The notes beneath the pieces were generated by a model, which was given only the letters and a program-made list of their open reading frames with translations, made no database searches and was not told the DNA's origin. Of a stretch of 64,000 bases of DNA, positions 1-9,430 are shown one piece after another. The first letter of the stretch is position 1, and every line of letters begins with the position of its first letter. The translations under genes and the position numbers were made by a program. The stretch comes from Ligula intestinalis (Eukaryota > Platyhelminthes > Cestoda > Diphyllobothriidea > Diphyllobothriidae), in contig JAYGXS010000003.1 of NCBI GenBank assembly GCA_036362985.1, positions 5,983,751-6,047,750 on the forward strand, read 5' to 3'.

Positions 1-335
1 TGAAGAAGATTGGATCATTAGTTGAAAATATATTATGCCAATCTAGAGTACTTACGAAGTCATTTATGAGTTCAAGGTTTGCATAAGCAAAATCGAGGTT
101 TTTGCATTTTACCTCATGCTTTGCAGAAAGGGAGATTGGAAAACTACACTGAATTAATGCGTGGTCACTTGTAAAGATATCACGATGAAAATAAGTAAAG
201 AGAGGGTGGACGTCATTTGTAAAAATTAAATCTAATATGCTCTCATTTCTAGTCACTGAACTGACCAGTTGTGACATGTTTCCTGCTGTTTCTCGTAGTA
301 AGCTGTACTTGCAGTCACGTTTACAAAGTGTGAGA
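1..335 (-). pseudogene. LINE endonuclease-domain fragment
   Basis: Reading the minus strand gives the C-terminal part of an APE-type endonuclease of a non-LTR retrotransposon. A recognisable stretch ends in SILDLIFTND, followed by FTSDHALIQC, where SDH is the conserved catalytic histidine motif, and then a linker resembling the one after the endonuclease in LINE-E. No RT follows directly, so this is an isolated fragment, cut by the window edge on one side. Which family it belongs to is unclear; LINE-C is possible because its endonuclease is not seen elsewhere here. Confidence 0.6.
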
Positions 336-654
336 ATGTGAAGCGCTCGGAACGGCAATAACGCCGTTCACCTCAAGACTCGTTGACAGGGTGCCCACAT
401 CGGTGCAACTTTGATCATCCGGATCTGAAGTTCGAAATCAACTGCTGATCTGACGGAAAGAAGTAACAAGGTACAATATATTTGCATGTTTATTAAAGGG
501 TAACAGACAAGAAATGCCCATAAGGACCATATTGATGTCAAGCAAACAATGCTATTCTTACAGTTAATGTGCAGTTGGTAGAGGACATATGATACCATGA
601 CAGAATTTCGACTAAATTTTCACTGAACAGAATAAAAACCGTCTAGAGCCAGAA
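336..654. other. Unassigned spacer between LINE fragments
   Basis: I see no coding signal, RNA gene or clear repeat here. It lies between an endonuclease fragment and a LINE-G tail and may be untranslated LINE sequence. Confidence 0.3.
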
Positions 655-1297
655 AAATTGTTTACAATGCTGGCAGTAGGAAATCGTGTTGTAAAAATCG
701 TTTTTTGTCAAAGGGAATGACATTGAGACTTCTTTTAAACTCTGCTATTGTGTCAGCGGAAACCGTCTCGCTTGGTAGCAAGTTTCAAGGTCGGACCACG
801 CGTTGACTGAAGAAATCTTTTTGGAGGTCTAATCGAGTGCGTTCGTTTTTGACCTTGTAAGGATGGCCACGCAGATGAATTGTGATCGGTAATTTGAAGA
901 AGTCCTCTAATTTCAGAGAGGAACTGTGGCCCCTGATTATCCGGAATGTCAAGAGCAGGCTGCACTGAACGTTCCTGTAAGACAAAGGAAAAAGATCCAG
1001 TTCAATCAATCTCTCCTAATATGGTAAGTCTCTAAGACCATCGACCATCTTTGTCGCTCTGCGTTGCGCTTGGTCAAGAAGTTCTATATTCTTCTTCAAC
1101 CACGGTGTCCACACTGGCATTCCGTATTCAAGATGTGACCTGACAAATGCACCAAATATTTTTTCCGAGTAGATGGGAAGATTTTGAACGCTCGTCTGAT
1201 CCAGTGCAGTGTAATATTGGCCTTCTGGACGGCCTTTTTAAAGTGCTCTGTTGGCAATAAGTTCGCGGTTGTCCATATACCCAGGTCATTGTTTCAG
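655..1297 (-). pseudogene. LINE-G reverse transcriptase, C-terminal remnant
   Basis: The minus strand encodes, over several frames, the C-terminal end of a LINE RT: a FVRSHLEYG-like thumb motif, QRRATKMV, LDLFPLSYR, HLRGHPYKV and a final FFSQRVV-type motif. The same order of motifs is seen in LINE-A at 1507-2000. Frameshifts and stops show it is dead. A second copy of this 3' region lies at about 62040-62410, sharing the phrase coding for SETV(S/T)ADTIA. The upstream part is cut off where the 3' end of LINE-A begins at about 1298. Confidence 0.65.
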
Positions 1298-1404
1298 TTT
1301 TTTTTAGTTTAGTTTATTTGGTGAGGATAATAGGCAATGCCTTTGAAAACCCTATTTAGCATGTGTAAATTTACCACTACTAACATAGTATTGGCAAACA
1401 GTGA

Positions 1405-1528
1405 GTAGCATTGTTTTTTACAATATATGTCTGGTTTTTTTAGAGGTCAGACTTGGAGGGAGGAGAGTAGCATTGTTTTTTACAATATATGTCTGGTTTT
1501 TGGAGTTCAGACTTGGAGAGAGGAGAGG
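1405..1528 (-). repeat. 62-bp tandem duplication in LINE-A 3' UTR
   Basis: Two adjacent near-identical 62-bp units (1405-1466 and 1467-1528), each starting GTAGCATTGTTTTTTACA and ending in a GGAGAGA-like stretch. The second unit runs into the last codons of ORF2. Confidence 0.75.
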
Positions 1529-4416
1529 AGACGCATGTAATTATCCAAGCGTTGTTTGTACATTTGAAGAGAAGTTGCCTCCACAACTGACTGTGGAAGG
1601 TTATTCCACTGTTGTATGACACGTTGCGTGAAGAATTCAGAGCGGAGGTTTAGCTTGGACATTTTCGTGCGCAGCTTCATTGTGTGCCCACGGAGATGAG
1701 GCGAGAGGTGCCACTGAAACATGTCTTCGAAGCGTAATCCTTTCTCAAGACCGTTTATTATCTTGTAAACTAGGATAAGATCCCCTCTTTGTTGCCTGTA
1801 ATGCAGAGGGAATAAATTTAGGCATGCCATTCTATCTATGTAAGTGTGGTTTTTTAGACCTCTTACTAGCTTTGTTGCCCGACGCTGCACTTTCTCCAGA
1901 CATGCTGTGTCCTTTGCTAGCCATGGCCGCCACGCCTGTATGCCATACTCTAGGTGTGGCCGAACAAATGTGCCGTACACTCTGCCAAAGAGATCTTCAT
2001 CGAAGGCTAGAAACGCCCTTTTGATAGCGTGCAGCACTCCCGTGGCTTTATTTGCAGCTTTGACAGACTGTAATGAGGGCTTCAGATTACTCTGTATCCA
2101 AATGCCGAGGTCTTTTTGCGTAGATGCTACGGGAATTTGGATATTTTTCAAGTGATATGTCCTGCTGCTCTGGGGGATAGGGTAGTTTGTTGGACGCAGG
2201 TGGAGGACGGCACACTTTTGCACATTGAAATCCAGCAGCCATCTCTCAGACCACGTCTGCAGTTTGCAAAGATTATTTTGCAGAGCATCTCGGTCGCTTG
2301 GGCGCTTAATGACCTGCCAGAGTTTAACGTCATCGGCGAACATGATTTTACCGCAGTCCAGTTCTTGAAGGCTGTCATTTACATAGAGAATGAAGAGTAG
2401 AGGACCGAGAACGGAGCCTTGAGGAACCCCACTAACTACGTCCACCCAGTCCGATTTATCCTCCCCGATGCAAACGCGTTGTTTTCGACCGACTAAAAAT
2501 GACCTGATCCAGTCCAAAATTTTTCCCTTGATGCCAAGAACGCTCAGTTTGTGCAAAAGGCGTTGATGGGGCACGCTGTCAAAGGTTTTGCGGAAATCGA
2601 TGTACACTACGTCCACTTCGAAGCCCTCTTCTAAAGCACTTGTCCAGGCCTCAATTGAAGTCAGTAAATTTGAAAGGCAGGAGCGCCCTTGCCGAAAGCC
2701 ATGCTGAAAATTTTGTATGATGTCACTTTCATCGCAAAATCTTAGTATGGCCTGCTTCACAAGGACCTCCATCATTTTGCAGGAAAGGCAAGTCAAGCTT
2801 ATGGGCCGAAAGCTGTTTGTAGACATCTTGCTTCCTCCCTTATATAACGGTACGATGTTGGCCGTCTTCCATTGCAAAGGCAAGTCCCCTGTTCGCATGG
2901 AAAGCTCGAACAGAATTGAAAGAGGCACCGCTAGCTCGGTCGACAGTTCTTTAAGTATCAGTCCAGGGATCCCATCCGGTCCAGGAGACTTGTCTGGTTT
3001 GATGTGACTGAGGACATGTCTTACGTCTGCGACAGAAAAGGTAACAGTTTCAATAACGGCTGTACCTTCGCCCACTTCTACTCCCAAATTATCGTCGGGG
3101 GATTCCATCGTAAACGCCGATCTGAAAAACTCTGACAATAACTCTACTTTCCGCGGTCCTTCCGTTACTACGTTCCCGAGGTTATCCTTTAGAGTTGCAA
3201 TGTCGTCCCGGTGCTTCCTTTGACTGCGGATGTATCCATAAAACTTCTTTGGACATATTGTGGCTTGTGTTGTAAGTTGACGCTCAAAGGCAGTTCTAGA
3301 ATTTCATATTTCCTTACGGCATATATTTCGTTGCGCTTTATATTCGGCAAGTGATGTTGGATCTTGAAGATGCTCGTACTTTTTCCACAACCTTTGTTTC
3401 TTCTTCATGGCCCTTTTTATCGGCTGGTTGACATATGGAGGTCTGGCACATGGTCTTATTACTTTCATTGGGCAATGGACTTCAATTAAGCGCTCTACAG
3501 TCCCCTGGATATGCTGCCATAATTCATTTGTATCGTTCGTACTGGGTAACCAGTTTTCTGCGGAAGCGGTACGTCTCATTTCTTCAAAATCGGCTTTCCA
3601 AATATTTCTGCGCCTCTTAGTTTGCAATTTTGGAGACAATAGGTAACACACGCAGGTAAAAGCAACGTGGTCGCTTAGCCCAAGTGGCGGTTGTGAGTTC
3701 ACTTCCCTTATGATCCCCTCTTCTTTACTAAAACCGAGATCTAGACAATTTGATCTTTGGCCTTCTCGCAGTCGGGTTGTGAAGTCTATGTGTTGAATGA
3801 GATATTCGTCCAAAGAAAACTGAAGTAGTTGATAATTGAAAGGTGCTGCTGCGGCCTTTACTCCAGGCCTCATCCAATCGATGCCAGGAGCGTTGAAATC
3901 ACCCAGGAGTAATAGATTTTCCTGTTTACAGATAACCGTCAGTGAACTTAGCAGTTCTACGTCGTCACTTTCGCTGGAGCCGGGAGGCCGATAAACAACG
4001 CATATATTGAGTGCCGGATGTTGCCTTATCTTAATTTTGCATGAAATTATTTCATATCGTCGTAGGGCTATGTCTGCGATTTCCCTCTGACAACAGGAAA
4101 TTTCATTGGCTACATAAAGTGCCACTCCTCCGCCCCTACGTTGAGATCTGTCGCAGCGGAACAGTTGATAGCCTTCAATGCTGACTTCGCTGATCCCTAT
4201 TGCTTCGGTCAGCCAAGTCTCTGCTAATGCAATTATATGTGGTTTCTGCTCAGATACTATTGTTTTGAGTTCGTCAAGTTTATTGAAGAGACTCTGACAA
4301 TTGGTATAATAGATTTCGAGGCATCGGCCACTATTGCTTGTGGTATCTTCTAGAACCGGCCGGTTGACCTTGGTTAAGTTTTCCGCCTGACTACTTCCGG
4401 CCAAAGAAAATTTCGT
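1507..4416 (-). pseudogene. LINE-A ORF2: APE endonuclease + reverse transcriptase (one in-frame stop)
   Basis: This polyprotein makes the nick and copies the element RNA at the target. The endonuclease comes first: YTNCQSL, then ALAETWL (catalytic E), RGGGVALYV, YRPPGSS, LLGDFNAPGIDW and LSDH. RT follows with SPGPDGIPG, HGFRQGRSC, DFRKTFDSVPH, GVPQGSVLGPLL and the catalytic FADD, then the thumb. The frame is open throughout except for one TGA at 3304-3306 between endonuclease and RT. The frame opens only at 4416, just after a TGA, and contains no ATG before the endonuclease core; the first Met lies after the GDFNAPGIDW motif. Expression must therefore depend on ORF1 translation (see 4407-4413). 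Length without the stop would be about 970 codons, normal for CR1-like ORF2. Confidence 0.8.
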
Positions 4417-5474
4417 TCAATGTGGACTATTTTTCCTCCTTTTATTTGTAGGCCGGTTTTGCCTTTGTTCTTTCGGTCGTTTAGATCGTTTTTCAAAAGT
4501 CGCATTTTCCTGCGTTCCTTTGGTTCATAATCCGGCTGAAAGAAAACTCCAGCATACATGGTCCGCAGAGACGATTTTCTTTCCAGCATAAGCCGTGTTT
4601 GCGCTTCGGTGTCCCAAATGACCTTTAATGGTCGTGGCCGAGAGCTTGAACCATTCGGCGGCTGATCCTTGCCTATTCTAAATGTTTTGAGAATTTTTAC
4701 AGATTCAGTGCCCTTTAGCAGTGATTTAGCGTACTGCCGAACGAGACCTCGATCGTGCTCCACCTTATCCCCAGCAACTGTAGCCGTTGATTCTGGTGCA
4801 CCCTGTATCACTATATGTTGCTTACGGTTTGCTCGAGCTTGGGCCGTGGTCACATCGCACTGAAGCAGAGTAGCAGCAGGGGTTTCGAAGTCTAGATCTG
4901 TGAAAGATTCTATGGAAATTTTGCTGGTAGCATTTACTTCTAAGTTACCGTTTGCACTTTGGTCCGATTCAACTTCCTTTTCTTCAGAAGTCTCCTCTTG
5001 GAATGGTTGTCTTCCTTTTTGTTCACATGGCGTGCTCCAAGTTCTTTCTCGCGATAAAACTGAGGGCTTTGGTTGGTCTTTTGCAGGCCGTTCTGCATCC
5101 GCCTTCTGCTGGCGTATACACCTGCGTTTGGCCCTGCTGGACTCGTGGTTTCCTGGTTGAGCAACCACTGACCTGTCCTCTGCATGCGCCGCATCCTCTT
5201 GGAGTGGTTGCCTTGCTTTTTGTTCACATGGCGTGCTCCAGGTGCTGTCTAGCGATAAAACTGAGGGCTTTGGTTGGTCTTTAGCAGGTTGCTCTTCAGC
5301 AGCCTTCTGCTGGCGTATGCGTCTGCGTTTGGCCCTGCTGGACTCGTGGTTTCCTGGTTTATCAACCACTGACCTGTCCTCTGCATGCGTTGCATCCGGT
5401 GGTGTTGTCTTATTGTGCTTTATGAGCACTGCTAGTATCTCCGCGTAAAATTCAAGGCTTCCCTCTAAACGCAT
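4374..5474 (-). CDS. LINE-A ORF1 protein, RNA-binding type with duplicated basic region
   Basis: 366 codons from an ATG at 5474, but the same frame stays open upstream to about 5760 without another ATG. That upstream stretch includes CNQVNLC and CDGC, so the 5' part may be mutated or start differently. Residues 27-93 and 94-160 are a tandem duplication, each with the basic cluster SSRAKRR(R/C)IRQQK, which could serve nuclear entry or RNA binding. From about residue 215, IVIQGAPES, VRQYAKSLL, FRIGK, RPRPLKVIW and FFQPDYEPKERRK follow the pattern of the RRM plus C-terminal domain of L1-type ORF1 proteins. The end overlaps ORF2 in the -1 frame. No zinc knuckle is seen in the C-terminal half. Confidence 0.7.
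   Translation of the reverse strand: MRLEGSLEFYAEILAVLIKHNKTTPPDATHAEDRSVVDKPGNHESSRAKRRRIRQQKAAEEQPAKDQPKPSVLSLDSTWSTPCEQKARQPLQEDAAHAEDRSVVAQPGNHESSRAKRRCIRQQKADAERPAKDQPKPSVLSRERTWSTPCEQKGRQPFQEETSEEKEVESDQSANGNLEVNATSKISIESFTDLDFETPAATLLQCDVTTAQARANRKQHIVIQGAPESTATVAGDKVEHDRGLVRQYAKSLLKGTESVKILKTFRIGKDQPPNGSSSRPRPLKVIWDTEAQTRLMLERKSSLRTMYAGVFFQPDYEPKERRKMRLLKNDLNDRKNKGKTGLQIKGGKIVHIERNFLWPEVVRRKT
4407..4413 (-). promoter_or_regulatory. Candidate -1 ribosomal frameshift heptamer A AAT TTT
   Basis: In the ORF1 frame the codons read ..CGA AAT TTT CTT.., so the last A of CGA plus AAT TTT forms an X XXY YYZ heptamer in the correct phase. Slipping back one base gives TCT TTG GCC, exactly the ORF2 frame. 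The ORF1 stop (TAA, 4374-4376) follows 30 nt downstream, and the ORF2 frame has a TGA at 4417-4419 just upstream, so the site lies in the only window where a switch can occur. I did not fold the downstream RNA. Confidence 0.6.
4995..5396 (-). repeat. 201-bp in-frame tandem duplication in LINE-A ORF1
   Basis: 4995-5195 and 5196-5396 encode two 67-residue copies that differ at roughly a dozen positions. Both carry HAEDRSVV, PGNHESSRAKRR, AKDQPKPSVLS and TWSTPCEQK. The length is a multiple of three, so the frame is kept. Confidence 0.85.
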
Positions 5475-5699
5475 TACGCGCGTGGATAGGTTAAGACATC
5501 CATCGCAATCTGCACGCGCAGGCTTATTTGGCTGGGTGGTGTTGGGTTCTAAGACGGTTGGTGAAAGGAGATGCGTTTTTGCATAGTGGGTGGTCTGGGA
5601 TTTCGTACTCGTTATTGAAAGCGCTTCGGCTATTTCTGGGAGTACCTTGTCAAAGGTTGTACGCGGCGGCTTGCATAAGTTAACCTGATTACACCCGTT

Positions 5700-5815
5700 A
5701 GAGTATATCTTAGCGACTTGGCCTTCAGGGTGTGAGCTGGTGGTGAAGTCGGCAGAGCGTCAGACATTATAAAATGAGGTCCGGGGTTCGAACCCAGCCG
5801 TCGACGAACATTTTC
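5700..5815 (+). other. tRNA-like relic (possible SINE head)
   Basis: The stretch GTCGGCAGAGCGTCAGAC followed about 20 bases later by GGGGTTCGAACCC looks like the D-arm and the T-arm/B box of a tRNA. The anticodon stem does not pair well and no clean acceptor stem is seen, so it is not called a functional tRNA gene. It overlaps the 5' edge of LINE-A. Confidence 0.35.
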
Positions 5816-5819
5816 TTTC

Positions 5820-6386
5820 AGCTAGCAGAGATGGATCGTGCACGTTAGCGTTACCCATGCTATTGGAAACTATATTAGAGTGCATTAATTCAAAGTCTGC
5901 AATCAACCGGCCGTGCTAATATAGATAGCGAAAAGATTTGCTTGTGCAATCAATTTCAACAGTCAAAATTTGTAATGTGAACGACTCAGCCTTTGTTGTA
6001 AGGAGTTCTTTGCACTGTAACAATCAGATTCAGAAGCAGCGATGTTGTTCTTAGGAGCGAGTGAACTTCCAGACTTGTGCTGATCGTAGGGATAACTTCC
6101 AGAGCGTGGTATAATCCGCGGTCCAGTTAGATTGTTCAAGCGAAGGATTCGTCCCACTCAGAAAGGATATTTCCAAAGGGCAGGTAATACGCAGTCCAGT
6201 TAGATTGTGAAAGCGAAGGATTCGTCTCACTCAGAAAGGATATTTCCAAAGGGGAGATAATACGCAGTTCCTTTGTCAGTTTTTATAGCCAGATGTGTCT
6301 TCTACACTAAGGTAGAGACTAAAAACCTCGTGAGCGCAAAGAGCTTAAATTCGAAACCAATTTCAAATGCAGCATTCTGCCTCTTT
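5820..6386. other. Spacer with 73-bp tandem duplication, no gene seen
   Basis: No recognisable protein. The only structure is the tandem duplication at 6117-6262 described separately. Confidence 0.4.
6117..6262. repeat. 73-bp tandem duplication
   Basis: Copy 1 (6117-6189) and copy 2 (6190-6262) both contain GTCCAGTTAGATTGT, AAGCGAAGGATTCGTC and CACTCAGAAAGGATATTTCC and differ at about six bases. Confidence 0.85.
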
Positions 6387-6417
6387 TAATAATAATAATG
6401 ATAATAATAATAATAAT
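6387..6417. repeat. (AAT)n microsatellite, LINE-B 3' tail
   Basis: Short AAT repeat with one interruption. It forms the 3' tail of the adjacent minus-strand LINE-B copy; the other LINE-B copy has the same tail. Confidence 0.85.
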
Positions 6418-7156
6418 ATGTTTATCGTTCCATTTTACAGGCACTTGTAAAGAGTTGATAATGCACCTCTTGGGCGCCTTCCAACACCTCGAAGACCGGA
6501 AAAACCTAACACAAACTCTCTATGTTGCAGCCAGTATTGGTTTTTTTTCAGGTTTTGTGTTTTTTCAATACTGGGCGAGATAAAAGAGTTTGTTTCAAGT
6601 GAAAAAAACCTGCCTTCAAAGGTATGATACAAACGGAAAAAAGGACAGTTTTAAGCTGATTTGACTCATCAGCAGGAGAAATGTTGCATAGTTCGAGACG
6701 GAGAGGGTTGGCACAAGAACACAGTGTTCTCAGTCTTCCTTCAATGGTTTTCGGCAAAAGTTGTGCGCTATTGGCTGAAGGGTTAGCAGACTGCGGGCTG
6801 TTGCTTCAGCAGCATTATCTTCAGCATGAAGCCTGGCGGGGTTCAAAGTCCACGAACGCCATCAGAGTGAAAGAGAGATTCCACTGAGTCAGCACCCAAA
6901 CTTCGTGAAAGTTGTCCTGAATGTAGAAAACTTGTTATAGCTCTCTTAAACATTGGGGAGCTTTGCTGGGTTTTCATACTTTTGGGCAGATTATTCCAGA
7001 TTTATGTGGCGTTTACTGAAAAGAATTGCCGGTACTTAACTGTTCGTGCCATAGGAAGAAATAAAAATACGTCTCGATGACTGGCGCGTCGAGAGTGCTC
7101 AAGCTGCCTTATTGTACTAAGAGGATTAAAGGTTTGACCATTCAAAATTTTAAACA

Positions 7157-9110
7157 CTAAAATAGACCCTTCTGCAATCTACGAAGCCATAGGGGATCCA
7201 GCTTTATAATTTCGCACCTTTGTTGGTAGGCTAAGTTACGGTGTTCTGTGGTGAAAACTCTTCTAGTGAAGAAGTGCTGGACCGATTCTATTTTCTTTCG
7301 TTCACTAGTGCGCAGAAGACTGAATAGGGGCGAGCAGTATTCAAGACTATGTCTCACGTACATATTATAAAGGCTAGTTCTAATCTTGATAGTCTTAAAA
7401 TTTCTAAGGATAAATCCGGTGGTTCGGCGTGCTTTCGAGACTATCAGGGCACAGTGCTCTGACAAATTGAGACTATTAGAGTAGGATATGCCCAAATCCT
7501 TGATAACTCCTGGGACATTTAGTTCGTGGCCGTCAATGCTTAATTCCGGTTGATGATCGTCGCCAACAACCATAACGGAACAGTTGTGCCATGAAAGGTT
7601 GAGGCGCCATGTGCAACACCTCTGGGCGAAGGCCTAAAGATCCTTTTTTAATCAGCTCGAGCACTATATTGTGATCTGCCGGTTTATATCGATAAGCGAA
7701 TTTTAAGTCATCAGCGTACACGAAGGGTCTGCCATACGGAAAACAATCTGAAACGTCGTTGACAAACAGGCAAAATAGGAGCGGACCCAGTACACTACCC
7801 TGTGTAACTCCACTCCTCACATGCGTGGGGTTGGAGATAACATTAGAAATTTTTACTCGTTGTGTGCGAGCATCCAAATAGGAAGATATGAAGTTCAGAG
7901 GCTTGCTACCTATGCCGAAGGAGGCCAGTTTCAGAAGGAGGAGGTTATGATCGACCCGGTCAAAGACCTAATTAAAATCAAAATGGACGCTATAAGTGGA
8001 AAAACCGCTGTCTCTAGATTACAGCACATAATCAAAGAAAGAGAGCTGGCAGGTGTCACAGGATCTTTTCTCCAGAAAGCCATGTTGAGCTGTATTAAGC
8101 AGATTGTTCTCTGTCAAGTGACGCATCATTTTTTCTTTGATCGAGGTCTCCAAGATCTTCGAGGCTGCGGGAAGTGTATTTATTGGCCCAAAGTTGACGA
8201 ATGATGTCGATCGGCCAGGCTTGCAAAAAGGCATTATGTGTGATTCCTTCCATAACGAAGGAAAGGTTTCGCTCTCAAGAGCAAGATTAAATACCTTACA
8301 AAGAATAGACGGAAAGATATCATTCGCTTCAGCTTTTAGAATGCTAACTGGGACGCCATCTGGTCCTGGACTATAGGATTGACGATACCGACGAATGAGT
8401 ACAGTCACATCCCAGACGGTAAAACTTATGGTTTCGAGTATGGCACCCGTCCAAGCCTGGATAACCGGAGGTGCAGCGAACGAGCTTTCACGAAAAGTTT
8501 TGGATAGGAACGCATTGAAGCTATCGGTGGTCAACTTAGCGTCAGCTATGGGGTTTCCTAAATCATCTTGAAGAATGGGGTGTTGTGTTTTCCTCTGCGC
8601 TTTTACTGTACGCGAAAAGAGTTTCGCAACATTAAGGGAAGAATTTTCAGCAAAGTGAGCCTCACCGGCTATCTGCTTTTCTTCGGAGAGCTTCTTAGCC
8701 TGCTCAAGAATCAGTGTGATCAAGGGCAGAACGGAAGTGTCGTTCAGCCGATGCAAACGACGAGAGTGTTTACGCAGCCTACGACGGAAAGACAGAGGAA
8801 GATAACTTCATCTTTGACATGTATTGCATTCTTACGGAGGACAAAGTGGAGGATGAGTGGATCCAGCACTTTGCACAGTGCATCGGTACAAACATTTACA
8901 TCCAAACATTTGAAAATTTCAGACCAGTCGAGAGCGTTTAGATGTGCCAGTAGGTCAGCCGTGTTTGCTGATCGGAAGTCATGATAAAAACTATACTTTT
9001 GGGAGAATGTTTCATCCGCCTCCAGCTCTAGTTCACTAACAACTGTAAGATGGTCTAAAATCCCAAGTGCGTCTAAGGATGAAATTGAAAGTGGTTCGCA
9101 TCCTCTTCAA
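7157..9110 (-). pseudogene. LINE-B1 endonuclease end and reverse transcriptase (frameshifted)
   Basis: Read on the minus strand: the endonuclease end and linker (about 9110-8760, LDHLTVVSEL...ALDWSEIFK), then RT with SPGPDGVPVS, HGFLEKRSCDTCQ, LASFGIGSKP, GVTQGSVLGPLL and catalytic YADD, then the thumb SLEYCSPLF and LWLRRLQKG. At least three frame breaks split it (about 8019, 7877/7573 and 7157). The last break is a base loss relative to copy 2 within a run of A. Dead. Confidence 0.75.
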
Positions 9111-9430
9111 AAAATTGTGTCGAGTATGTTTGCTCCTCGAGTGGGAAAATCGACTACCTGATCCCACATGCCGTATCTACTGCCTCAAGTAAATTCTCGA
9201 ACTTTGCGGTGCCAATGATAAAATAACTGTGTTTCGGCGACACTCTTCGACCCGCGCTTATGTGTAGAACCAGCCAGTTGGATACATTTGAGTTGAGAAG
9301 CCACGTGGATGACCAGGTAACCCAGATGTCTATTTTCGTCTGTCACTCCTTTGCGACGTCGGCGCTGCTTAATTCAGCCTATATTTATATTTCATCCGCA
9401 AACATGACAGCTACGCAATCAAGCTCTTTA

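Larger units (their letters stand above)
1298..5765 (-). mobile_element. LINE-A, nearly full-length non-LTR retrotransposon
   Basis: A two-ORF element of about 4.4 kb on the minus strand: ORF1 (4374-5474, frame open to about 5760), ORF2 (endonuclease and RT, 1507-4416) and a short 3' UTR ending in an A-rich, T/A-patterned stretch near 1298-1320. The domain order (RNA-binding ORF1, APE endonuclease, RT, no RNase H) fits the CR1/Jockey group. It is the least damaged LINE in the window, with one in-frame stop in ORF2. The 5' boundary is not fixed; it lies near a tRNA-like stretch at 5700-5815. Confidence 0.75.
6376..9430 (-). mobile_element. LINE-B copy 1, 5'-truncated
   Basis: A minus-strand copy whose 3' end is an (ATT)n tail (6387-6417 on the plus strand), followed by a 3' UTR nearly identical to that of copy 2 at 39523-40126. 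It contains broken RT and the end of the endonuclease. The 5' end is lost near 9420, where LINE-C begins. Confidence 0.75.
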
